A DNA stretch of 33,493 nucleotides from a bacterium (lineage in GTDB: Bacteria > JAHJDO01): positions 1-33,493 of the forward strand of contig JAHJDO010000130.1 of assembly GCA_018812485.1 (NCBI GenBank). Direction: 5' to 3'. Positions 18,743 to 26,277 of the stretch are shown here, piece after piece. Below the pieces are notes generated by a model. It ran no database searches, was not told where the DNA came from, and was given only the letters and a program-made list of their open reading frames with translations. Position 1 is the stretch's first letter. Every line of letters begins with the position of its first letter. The translations under genes and the position numbers were made by a program.

Positions 18743-21700
18743 ATGAGTGATTTGGCTGTATTAGAAAAAGAAAGTTTTACTGATGATGATTTGGGCTTTT
18801 CAGGAAGAAAGGCAAATAAAAATGTTGCCAGCTTTCATCTACTGGGAAAAAGTAAACATCAGCAGTACTTTACATCTTTAGGCTTGTCAGAGGCGATTTT
18901 CAAAGGGCTGTTGCCGGCTATTGATGAAGACAAAATTGAAAAAGTAAAAGTTCTAGATCCTACTTGTGGTTCGGGAAGATTGCTGGTTCCATGGAATAAG
19001 GCAGGAGCCAAAGTAATAGGCATAGAACTGGACAAAGAGGCTGGCACAGTAGCAAGAAGATTAATCGGCAAACAGAATGTAAGAATAGGGGACTTGCTGG
19101 ATTATAAAAGCCTTATTCGAAGTAATTTTGATGTTGTTGTTACTAATCCGCCTTTTGGCATTTATTGGGATATAGAGGGGAAAAACATTTCTTTCAATAC
19201 GGGCTGTTACGGCAATTCTATTGAAAGCCAATCAGCAACGCTTGAAATTGCAATAAACGCTTTAGACTCTCCGGGGCTTTTGGCAGCAATAGTGCCGAGT
19301 TCTATGTTTGAGAATCAAAAAGATAAGAAAATAAGAGACTATTTGTTCGAGCATTTAAACTTTCTATTAAAAGCAACGATAAGCAATAGCTTTAAGGCTG
19401 AATATGGGATTGATGTCAAGGTTGATCTCTTAATAGCCAAAAGAGAGTATCAATACGGCAATGAAAATGTGAACGATTGCAGAAAGGTTGAAGTAGATGT
19501 TAAGGAAAAACACTGGAAAGAGTATTTAATCGGACAAATACAAGGAGTGATAGGGGAGCGAGATATTAAAATAAATAACCCATACTCAGATAAAATTGAA
19601 ATACCATTTATAGAGAATGTAAAACCGATAGAAACCTCAAATAGATTAAGTATCACAAAAAGAGGGATAACAACTGATAATGCAAGCGCAGGAGCCCTGG
19701 GCGCTTTTTGCAATAAAGTATTAGAGGATTATTCGCCGGTTCTAGGTACCAATACGGGCATTCTTGATGCTTATGTATCAAAACCAGCTTTATTTGTGAG
19801 AGGAATTGACGAGGGAGAGGGAATTTTAAAACGGCTGGGATTTAATGTAGAGATAAAAAAGACTGATAGATTGCAAATTGCGAAAGAAAAAAAGAAATAC
19901 GATTTTTTAACAACACCAATTTACAGGCCGGAAGTACATCAGCTTTTAGGTTACTACTTAAACAAAGAATACAGGGCAAAAGAAACGATCAAGGACAAAG
20001 ACGGGAACGTAATATTTTTAAAAGATAAGAAATACAAGCTCTGGCCGGAATGGAAAAGAAACAAGGAATTAGTTAAGGTTGAGGGCGCCAGGGACAGTAA
20101 GGGAAAAGAATATAGTATAAAAACAGAACTTGACAGAGGATATCTGGCAATCTCTGTTGATACGGAACAGGGCAAAAGGACTTATAATGAGATAAACAAA
20201 GAAGAAATTAGCGAGTTTATAAAAGCATTCTCTCTTCCGGACATCCAGGATATAGAGGGGAAATACAGTAAACAATTAGAGGGCAATAAAAAGAAATTAG
20301 AAAAACAGGCGCCGTTCTTATTTGAATATCAAAAAGAGGATATAGCGCGCCTGGGTCTAAAGCCTTTCGGGTATCTTGGATATGATATGGGCGGCGGCAA
20401 GACAATATCTGCTGCAGCCTGGGCAAAATTAAGAGGATATAAACGGTGTTTAGTGGTTTGTCAAAGTTCGTTAGTGAGTAATTGGAAGAATGAGCTTGAA
20501 AAATTTGACTATAAAGTAATCAGGTTAATGACGCACAGAACAATAGACAAGCTCATAGCGGAAAAAAGAGCGGGAATAAAGCAGGAAGAAACAACTTTTT
20601 ATATTACAAGTTACGAATTTCTGTCTCTTGATACAAAAAGAGAATATGATCCGTGGGATTGCCTCGAATACGATAACGATGGGGATGTATACAGAGAGAC
20701 AAGGGGAATAACCTCTCATGTATGCCCTGATTGTCATAAAAAGTTCGCTGCAAAGATAAAGGAATGTCCAAAATGCAAAGAAGATGTTCTGTGGACAGGC
20801 AACGTTTGCAATAAGTGCGGATATGTTGCTTATTCTTACACGCCAGAACACAGAAGCTATCCGGCATATAAGCGGATAATAAAACTTTTTGAGGCAGTGA
20901 TTGTTGACGAGGCGCAGATGGCAAAAACAAAGAATTCAGGCAGAGGAAAAGCGGTCAGGGCATTAAAAAGCAAAGGAAAGCTAATTTTAACAGGTACGTT
21001 GATGAAAGGGTATATAACAGACATATTCTGGAATATAGGCTGGACTTTGGGATTTGATAATCCGTTATTCTATTATAAATATCGGGGCGGATCTAAAAAG
21101 TTTTTAAACGAATTCGGCACTTTTAAATTTGTAACCAAGCAGTTTGAAGATACGCTATCAGAGGGCAGAGCTAAAATAATTCCCGAGGTGAGCAATCTAA
21201 ACAGGTTTTGGCGGATAATGGCTCCTTTTATGGTCCGGCGGTTAAAAGACGAAATGGTGGAATTGCCGGAAAAGAATAAAAAGATTATTTTTCTGGATAT
21301 GGATAGAGAGCATGAGAACTTATACGGCGCGTTTGAAGAATGGGCCAGGGAGAGAATAAGAAAGGCTATGCTTATGGCAGGCGACGAGAAAGAGGTAAAT
21401 ATTGGCAAAATATCCGGTGCGTTATGGAAGCTGAGATTTGCGGCTACGGTCCCAACTGCTAAAAATTATCTTTTAGACGAAAGAGGACCAAATATGGTTT
21501 TGCCTGAATGGAGCAGCTGGAATAAGGTTGACAAGATTATTGAACTTGTAAAGGAAATTAAAAGAAAAGGGGAGAAGTGTATTATCTTTTCCGGATTACG
21601 GCCAATGGTGTCAGAAATCACAAAGAGGCTAAGAAGAGATTACATAAGACATATGGCAATATTAGCAAGTCACAGTACAAGCAAAAGGTTTGATATGATT

Positions 21701-22195
21701 CAGGACTTTGCTAACGACGAGGATAGTGTTGCGATTGTAGCAGGGTTAAACGTTTTAAATAGGGGATTCAATATTACGTGCGCAAATAATGTGATTATTG
21801 CAGATCTGGAATATAGCCCTGAAAGCACATTGCAAGCAGAGGATAGAGCGCACAGAACTGGCCAGGACAAGCCGGTGAATGTTTACTATCTTTTATCAAA
21901 GGGAACGATTGACGAGGATATGTTTGAAATAATAAGCAAAAAACAAGCAGCAATAGAAAATGCCATTGACGGAAAGGCGGTACATGCAGACGTTGCAAAG
22001 TTGCTTGAAAATGCAGGGGACGTTCGATTGAAGATTGCAAAGAGGCTTTTAGAAAAACCAAAAGCAATAAAAATCAAGGTTGCTGAAAAAATAGATGTAA
22101 CTGTTAAAGAGGAAAGGATTGAAGAAGAAGCAGAGAAAGAGGTTTTTATTGTGACAGGTGGTAAGCAAATGAGCTTCGGGTTTGCAAATGTCTAA
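18743..22195 (+). CDS. N6-adenine methylase fused to SNF2-type helicase (DarB-like)
   Basis: 1150 aa. N-terminal methylase: SAM motif I LDPTCGSGRLL (residues about 71-81) and catalytic TNPPFG (134-139). The helicase follows: FEYQKEDIARLGLKPFGYLG, Walker A DMGGGKT (about 549-555), a zinc-ribbon insertion with CPDCHKKF, CPKCKED and CNKCGY (about 660-695), Walker B VDEAQ (about 722), LTGTLM, and motif VI QAEDRAHRTGQ (about 1031). No nuclease domain is seen, unlike type ISP restriction enzymes. The methylase-helicase order recalls phage P1 DarB, which protects DNA from type I restriction, but this protein is about half as long. Together with the ArdC-like protein it suggests anti-restriction; a restriction or other defence role is the alternative. 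Alone behind promoter 14, and ends NV with the stop in promoter 15. Confidence 0.85.
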   Translation: MSDLAVLEKESFTDDDLGFSGRKANKNVASFHLLGKSKHQQYFTSLGLSEAIFKGLLPAIDEDKIEKVKVLDPTCGSGRLLVPWNKAGAKVIGIELDKEAGTVARRLIGKQNVRIGDLLDYKSLIRSNFDVVVTNPPFGIYWDIEGKNISFNTGCYGNSIESQSATLEIAINALDSPGLLAAIVPSSMFENQKDKKIRDYLFEHLNFLLKATISNSFKAEYGIDVKVDLLIAKREYQYGNENVNDCRKVEVDVKEKHWKEYLIGQIQGVIGERDIKINNPYSDKIEIPFIENVKPIETSNRLSITKRGITTDNASAGALGAFCNKVLEDYSPVLGTNTGILDAYVSKPALFVRGIDEGEGILKRLGFNVEIKKTDRLQIAKEKKKYDFLTTPIYRPEVHQLLGYYLNKEYRAKETIKDKDGNVIFLKDKKYKLWPEWKRNKELVKVEGARDSKGKEYSIKTELDRGYLAISVDTEQGKRTYNEINKEEISEFIKAFSLPDIQDIEGKYSKQLEGNKKKLEKQAPFLFEYQKEDIARLGLKPFGYLGYDMGGGKTISAAAWAKLRGYKRCLVVCQSSLVSNWKNELEKFDYKVIRLMTHRTIDKLIAEKRAGIKQEETTFYITSYEFLSLDTKREYDPWDCLEYDNDGDVYRETRGITSHVCPDCHKKFAAKIKECPKCKEDVLWTGNVCNKCGYVAYSYTPEHRSYPAYKRIIKLFEAVIVDEAQMAKTKNSGRGKAVRALKSKGKLILTGTLMKGYITDIFWNIGWTLGFDNPLFYYKYRGGSKKFLNEFGTFKFVTKQFEDTLSEGRAKIIPEVSNLNRFWRIMAPFMVRRLKDEMVELPEKNKKIIFLDMDREHENLYGAFEEWARERIRKAMLMAGDEKEVNIGKISGALWKLRFAATVPTAKNYLLDERGPNMVLPEWSSWNKVDKIIELVKEIKRKGEKCIIFSGLRPMVSEITKRLRRDYIRHMAILASHSTSKRFDMIQDFANDEDSVAIVAGLNVLNRGFNITCANNVIIADLEYSPESTLQAEDRAHRTGQDKPVNVYYLLSKGTIDEDMFEIISKKQAAIENAIDGKAVHADVAKLLENAGDVRLKIAKRLLEKPKAIKIKVAEKIDVTVKEERIEEEAEKEVFIVTGGKQMSFGFANV

Positions 22196-22218
22196 AATCA
22201 AAAGTTTATCTGTTATAT
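22189..22218 (+). promoter_or_regulatory. Element promoter 15
   Basis: TGTCTAA 22189-22195 (contains the stop codon of the methylase-helicase), 16 bp, GTTATAT 22212-22218, then AGGTGGAG. Confidence 0.78.
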
Positions 22219-22236
22219 AGGTGGAGAAACAAAATT

Positions 22237-22470
22237 ATGAGTAAATACGGAAAAGAATATCAGTTATATCTTGAACGATTAGTAAAGACAGCACGAAATG
22301 GAAGATGTCTCGCAAACACATACGGAAGTTGGCTAAAATCAACAGAGGGGAAACATTGTGTAAAACTTAGAAAAAATAAAGACAAAAAGCGAGATGAGAG
22401 ATGGCAAATAACATTGTCTAAATTAGATAAGCTAGATATAAAACACATGTTGGGGGAAAATGAAAATTGA
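22237..22470 (+). CDS. Basic hypothetical protein, 77 aa
   Basis: Lysine/arginine-rich (YQLYLERLVKTARNGRCLAN, KLRKNKDKKRDERWQ). Overlaps the next gene by 11 bp. Unknown; possibly nucleic-acid binding. Confidence 0.65.
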   Translation: MSKYGKEYQLYLERLVKTARNGRCLANTYGSWLKSTEGKHCVKLRKNKDKKRDERWQITLSKLDKLDIKHMLGENEN

Positions 22471-22771
22471 AGTTGCGGGAATAAGAGACAAGGAAAAGGG
22501 GTGTTTGCTTTATGTAAATGGGCGCAAAGTAATTCACCAGGCAAAACACTCTCCGACAGGTATGGAATGGGGCTATGGTGGTTCTGGTCCTGCAGATACA
22601 GCAAGAAGTGTTCTTATGATGGTCCTTCATGGAAACAAGGTAACTAATATGCTCTATCAACAATTTAAGTGGGATTTTGTGGCTAAGTGGCGAGGAGATA
22701 AGATTAAGGAGATAATAGATTTAGGGCAATGGCTAAAAGAGCAGAAACAAGGTCTTAATAGCAGTTTGTAA
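22460..22771 (+). CDS. DUF6166 family protein
   Basis: 103 aa. The hallmark HSPTGMEWGYGGSGPADTAR (residues about 31-50) matches the 'F-E-W-G-Y-x-G-S-G-P-x-x-L-A' core of DUF6166, followed by a hydrophobic helix and YQQFKWDFVAKW ('y..FK...v'). The family is frequent on plasmids and phages; no function is known. Its start lies within the previous gene after TTGGGGG. Confidence 0.75.
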   Translation: MKIEVAGIRDKEKGCLLYVNGRKVIHQAKHSPTGMEWGYGGSGPADTARSVLMMVLHGNKVTNMLYQQFKWDFVAKWRGDKIKEIIDLGQWLKEQKQGLNSSL

Positions 22772-22808
22772 AAACAAAATGTGTAACGGAGAAAGAGCAA
22801 ATTATTTA

Positions 22809-22837
22809 TTGACAGATAAAATTTAATGCATTACGAT
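22809..22837 (+). promoter_or_regulatory. Sigma-70-type promoter of the ATPase gene
   Basis: TTGACA 22809-22814, 17 bp, TACGAT 22832-22837. It overlaps a tandem repeat ACGATGAATGTCG (22833-22845 and 22848-22860), which may be an operator. Unlike the surrounding genes this one does not use the element promoter. Confidence 0.6.
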
Positions 22838-22875
22838 GAATGTCGTAACGATGAATGTCGGAAAGGAGACCGTTA

Positions 22876-23976
22876 ATGAACCCCTTTAGATTTGGCACTA
22901 TAGTAACAGGTACCTATTTTGTGAATAGAGTTGACGAGATAAAACAAATTACCTCTGATATAAAGGCGAATCAGCATATAATATTGATTAGTCCCCGTCG
23001 GTATGGTAAGAGTAGCCTTATAAATAGGGTTATAGAGGAGAACAAAATAACGTCATTCCATATTGATTTAGAACTAATTACGGACGAGATAGATCTTGCT
23101 AATTTCTATGTCAGAAAAGCATTGTCGTTAAGCCGATTCGAGAAAATGAAACATTATTTAAAAAACTTAAGAGTACAACCTTCTATCCAAATACAGCCGG
23201 AGAAAGACGAAATCTCTATATCATTCAGTGCCGAAGACAAGAATGTTTCCGCACTTTTATCGGATAGTCTTGAACTTCCTGAGATTATTGCTAAAAACAT
23301 GAAAAAAAAGATAGCAATAATATTTGATGAATTTCAGGAAATACGTAGGATTTCTCCTATGCTTGAAAAGAAAATGAGAGGAATATTTCAACACCATCAG
23401 AATGTAACATATATCTTTATAGGAAGCCAGGAAAGCATGATAAGAGAAATATTCCAGGATAGGAATAATCCCTTTTATAAATTTGGTCGCCAGATGGTCT
23501 TGAACAAGATCCCAGAGTCTGAATTTTTGGATTTTATCGTACAGCAGTTTAAGTTGCAACAAATTGATGCCGAAGGAATAGCAAAAGATATCTTGAGATT
23601 CACAGATTGTCATCCATATTATACTCAGCAACTATGTCATGAAATTTATATACTAAATGAAGATAAAACACTAAAAATAGAGATAATAGAGAAAGCGGTT
23701 AATCAAATCACAACAGAGCATCATTCAGATTATTCACAATGGTGGAATAATCTGGATAATACAGAACGAAAAGTTATTATTGGTATAGCCTCCGGCGAAC
23801 ACAACCATACATCACGAAATTTTATTAAAAAATACGGAATTAAATCATCGAGCACTTCGAGCAGCGCTGTGGGGAGATTAATTAATTCTGGGGTAATTGT
23901 GAAAAAAAGAGACGAGGGATTTGAAATAGAAGATCCTTTTTGGAGAGTATGGATTTTAAAAAATAGGGAGCAATAA
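22876..23976 (+). CDS. AAA-type ATPase of the archaeal-type/MSP family
   Basis: 366 aa from ATG 22876, chosen because the Shine-Dalgarno GGAAAGGAG lies inside the longer frame that begins at 22855. Opens with MNPFRFGTIVTGTYFVNRVD, typical of this family; Walker A SPRRYGKSSL (about 39-48), Walker B AIIFDEFQEI (about 145-155), sensor-like IFIGSQESM, and a C-terminal winged helix (RNFIKKYGIKSSSTSSSAVG, then FEIEDPFWRVWI). Such single-gene STAND-like ATPases are common, mobile and of largely unknown function; some are thought to act in defence or as toxins. It is cargo-like here, with its own promoter and operator repeats. Confidence 0.85.
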   Translation: MNPFRFGTIVTGTYFVNRVDEIKQITSDIKANQHIILISPRRYGKSSLINRVIEENKITSFHIDLELITDEIDLANFYVRKALSLSRFEKMKHYLKNLRVQPSIQIQPEKDEISISFSAEDKNVSALLSDSLELPEIIAKNMKKKIAIIFDEFQEIRRISPMLEKKMRGIFQHHQNVTYIFIGSQESMIREIFQDRNNPFYKFGRQMVLNKIPESEFLDFIVQQFKLQQIDAEGIAKDILRFTDCHPYYTQQLCHEIYILNEDKTLKIEIIEKAVNQITTEHHSDYSQWWNNLDNTERKVIIGIASGEHNHTSRNFIKKYGIKSSSTSSSAVGRLINSGVIVKKRDEGFEIEDPFWRVWILKNREQ

Positions 23977-24011
23977 AAAGTAGAAATTAAAAAATAAAGA
24001 AAGGAGAACCA

Positions 24012-24245
24012 ATGAAGGGGAAAACAGAAATTTTGTCAGAAGGGGATTATAAAATCCAAGCGATCTGCTATTGGGTTGTTACCTCTGTGTTTTTCATATT
24101 AGCATCAGTAAATATTTTATACTATAATTCAACACATGGAATGATTTGTCTCGCAATCGGTGCAATGTTCTATCTACGTTTGGGCACCCTTAAAGAGAAT
24201 TTCGTCATTTATAAAAAATTAAGCGAAATTGAAAAGGGAAAATAG
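24012..24245 (+). CDS. Small membrane protein, two helices
   Basis: 77 aa, AAAGGAG ribosome site. Two hydrophobic segments (AICYWVVTSVFFILASVNIL and MICLAIGAMFYLRLG) with a charged C-terminus. Probably transcribed from the ATPase promoter. No family recognised. Confidence 0.65.
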   Translation: MKGKTEILSEGDYKIQAICYWVVTSVFFILASVNILYYNSTHGMICLAIGAMFYLRLGTLKENFVIYKKLSEIEKGK

Positions 24246-24281
24246 AACTAAATTTTGACTTTTAGCAAAGGAGAGTAAGTT

Positions 24282-24791
24282 ATGCAAAGCGAAAAAAGCA
24301 AAAAAAGATATACGGTTATATTCCCAGCATTAATGTTAATAATAGGGATAACATTGGTATGTTGGATATTGTTTGGTCTCGAAGAGAAAAAACCTTTGGC
24401 GGTAGCAGAAGCCATAGAGACCTTGCAGTCGGCGGTGAATAGATATTATGTTGCAAATAACGTATGGCCTGCAGATATGGCAACCCTACAGGCTGCTGGG
24501 TATTTACCTGCCAGCTTTTTAAAGACTACCCCTTGGGGAGGAGTCTATTCTATTGGTGTGAATAGTGCTGATCCACAAAAATTTGATATTCGCCTTAGTC
24601 TCCCATCGTCTGCAGTAGCTAAGCTAACCACAGTACCTTTGGATAAGCGGTGGGAATCTACGACAGCATGGTGGCTCCCAGTAGCGCTTTTCTTGGGTAT
24701 GTGCTTTATGGGATATTTCCTGCTGATTTATCCAGGTGTCCTGAATTGTTGCTCGCGAGAAAGGAAGAAAAAAATACATAAGGAGTGCTAG
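24282..24791 (+). CDS. Pilin/T2SS-GspG-like membrane protein with extra C-terminal helix
   Basis: 169 aa. An N-terminal membrane helix (VIFPALMLIIGITLVCWILF) is followed by AEAIETLQSAVNRYYVANNV and WPADMATLQAAGYLPASF, the pattern of pseudopilin globular domains (helix, then 'P..l..L...gyl'), and TPWGGVYSIGV. A second helix, WWLPVALFLGMCFMGYFLLI, lies near the C-terminus, which normal pilins lack. The N-terminus has no clear prepilin peptidase site. It may be a membrane-anchored periplasmic protein derived from a pseudopilin fold. It sits in the cargo-like segment. Confidence 0.6.
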   Translation: MQSEKSKKRYTVIFPALMLIIGITLVCWILFGLEEKKPLAVAEAIETLQSAVNRYYVANNVWPADMATLQAAGYLPASFLKTTPWGGVYSIGVNSADPQKFDIRLSLPSSAVAKLTTVPLDKRWESTTAWWLPVALFLGMCFMGYFLLIYPGVLNCCSRERKKKIHKEC

Positions 24792-24795
24792 GGAT

Positions 24796-24948
24796 ATGGA
24801 ATTATTAAATGCAATACGTAAATTAGAAAAAGAAGGTTGGAAACGATTTTCAAATAACCGAGCACCTAATACTAAAAAAAATCTAAAAAAATATGATTTT
24901 TGTACTTATGGGATATTATTGTTTTATAGATTAAAAAACCAGGGATAA
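24796..24948 (+). CDS. Small basic hypothetical protein, 50 aa
   Basis: Starts 4 bp after the previous stop with AAGGAG 9-12 bp upstream. MELLNAIRKLEKEGWKRFSN and then a lysine-rich stretch, ending LLFYRLKNQG. Unknown; possibly a remnant. Confidence 0.45.
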   Translation: MELLNAIRKLEKEGWKRFSNNRAPNTKKNLKKYDFCTYGILLFYRLKNQG

Positions 24949-24955
24949 AATAGTG

Positions 24956-24975
24956 AAGTTGAGCGCGCTCAACTT
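24956..24975. repeat. parS: parS-like palindrome, copy 2
   Basis: 20-bp palindrome with the same GTTGAGCGCGCTCAAC core. Lies at the border between the cargo-like segment and the promoter-16 operon. Confidence 0.65.
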
Positions 24976-25005
24976 TTAATATAGGCTTTAAAACGAAGAG
25001 TGGAA

Positions 25006-25033
25006 GACAGGATAATTTGTCCTGTCTTTTTTT
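25006..25033 (+). terminator. Rho-independent terminator before promoter 16
   Basis: GACAGGA (25006-25012) pairs with TCCTGTC (25020-25026), followed by seven T. Insulates promoter 16 from the cargo-like genes. Confidence 0.88.
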
Positions 25034-25034
25034 A

Positions 25035-25063
25035 TGTCTAAATTTATTTTTCTACGGTTATAT
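25035..25063 (+). promoter_or_regulatory. Element promoter 16 (15-bp spacer variant)
   Basis: TGTCTAA 25035-25041, 15 bp, GTTATAT 25057-25063, then CAATAGAG. The only copy with a shorter gap. It begins the operon from 25104 to about 31406. Confidence 0.72.
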
Positions 25064-25103
25064 CAATAGAGAAAATTATTTTAATATAGAAGGAGGAGCT
25101 ATC

Positions 25104-25295
25104 GTGATTATAAGTCCAAGCAAGCTCAAGAAATACGCAAAGGAAATCAATCCTAATATGCGAATTTCAAAAAGATATATTATTGGGCTGGAGATATATC
25201 TCCAGGACAAAATAGAAGGTCATGTCAAGAGAAATAAGGGGAAAAAGACACTTTTAGATGATGTCTTTTTGGGATTACCGGCAAGAAAAAAATAA
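25104..25295 (+). CDS. Small histone-fold-like DNA-binding protein candidate
   Basis: 63 aa from GTG 25104 (AAGGAGG 8-10 bp upstream); the open frame to the left is the promoter. The order SPSKLKKYAKEIN (helix 1), MRIS (loop), a long helix YIIGLEIYLQDKIEGHVKRN, and GKKTLLDDVFLGL (loop 2 and helix 3) mirrors archaeal and bacterial single histones, where R-V-S opens helix 2 and R-K-T-x-x-x-x-D-[VI] opens helix 3. The long helix is about six residues shorter than in archaeal HMfB. The assignment is by pattern, not search; another small HTH protein is possible. Confidence 0.55.
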   Translation: MIISPSKLKKYAKEINPNMRISKRYIIGLEIYLQDKIEGHVKRNKGKKTLLDDVFLGLPARKK

Positions 25296-25313
25296 AAAGA
25301 GGAGGGATTTGAA

Positions 25314-26240
25314 ATGATGAAATGGTTTATATGCCCAGATGAGGGCAAAATAGAGCCTTGTGAGTGTCTAAAAGAAGGTGGGTGCCGTATGGGAGATCGT
25401 TGCGCTTCCAGGTCGACCTTGAAATTAGCAAGCAGGCAAAGAGAATGGAAGGGAACTCCTAGCACAACACAGATGATTAATGGAACAATGTTGGCTTTTC
25501 TGCAGTTAACTGTAGATTATGGGCTGTCTATAGATCAAATGGCATTCAGGTTGTTAGGAACAAGCTCCCATGCGAAATTGGAAGTAGAAGATGAACTTTC
25601 GTTGCTTGAGCAGAAGTTTGAGCAAGATGGGCAAAGTGGGATCGCGGATTTTGTAGAAACAGAAAATGGGCTGTCAATACTTGGGGATTATAAAACATCA
25701 GGAAGCTTTAAGGTCTCAAAGGCATTGGGTTTCTATAAAAAAACAATTTTCACAGGGGAATATTATAAGAGTGGAGAAAGAAAGGATGAGCCCAAGACAA
25801 AAAAGATTCTGGTCCAGGAACCAGATAAGGTTGACATGCGGGAATGGGAATTGCAGCTGAACAGATACCGTCTCTTTGTAGAAAGTAACGATATAAAAAT
25901 AAATCGCATAAAGATTGAGGCGATTGTTCGAGATGGTGGAACTATTGCAGCTAGAAGCAGGGGTGTGGATAAAAATCTTTATTATTTTGATGTAAAAATT
26001 CTACCTGATGAGGAGGTGAGAGAATATTTCAAACAGAAACGGGACGCGCTTTTAAAAGCATTGGCAGATGGGAAATGGGATGAGCCGTGCAAGGAAGAAG
26101 AAAGATGGGGAAACGGAGACAAGAAACCTCTAAGGTGTTTATTCTACTGCCCTGTAAACTTTGCGTGCCCCTTCTATAAGGAACTTGTTGTTGATAAGGA
26201 AGATGATGTGGAACAAGAGAAGATAGTCAAGGTGGCATAA
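25314..26240 (+). CDS. PD-(D/E)XK nuclease (RecB/Cas4-like)
   Basis: 308 aa; the ATG may be 25314 or 25317, both behind AGGAGG. The nuclease core is visible as GIADFVETENGLSILGDYKT (D ... DxK, about residues 104-123) followed by the QxxxY motif ELQLNRYRLFVE (about 179-190). Cysteines cluster at both ends (CECLKEGGCRMGDRC and CLFYCPVNFAC), the arrangement seen when a 4Fe-4S cluster braces RecB/Cas4-type nucleases. It probably processes DNA ends in recombination. It precedes a Gp3-like protein, a common phage and plasmid pairing. Confidence 0.78.
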   Translation: MMKWFICPDEGKIEPCECLKEGGCRMGDRCASRSTLKLASRQREWKGTPSTTQMINGTMLAFLQLTVDYGLSIDQMAFRLLGTSSHAKLEVEDELSLLEQKFEQDGQSGIADFVETENGLSILGDYKTSGSFKVSKALGFYKKTIFTGEYYKSGERKDEPKTKKILVQEPDKVDMREWELQLNRYRLFVESNDIKINRIKIEAIVRDGGTIAARSRGVDKNLYYFDVKILPDEEVREYFKQKRDALLKALADGKWDEPCKEEERWGNGDKKPLRCLFYCPVNFACPFYKELVVDKEDDVEQEKIVKVA

Positions 26241-26277
26241 AACAAGAAATATAATAAAAACAAAAGGAGGGTGTGTT

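Noticed and set aside
22415-22421. TGTCTAA inside the 22237 gene
   Set aside because: No GTTATAT 16 bp downstream, so taken as chance.
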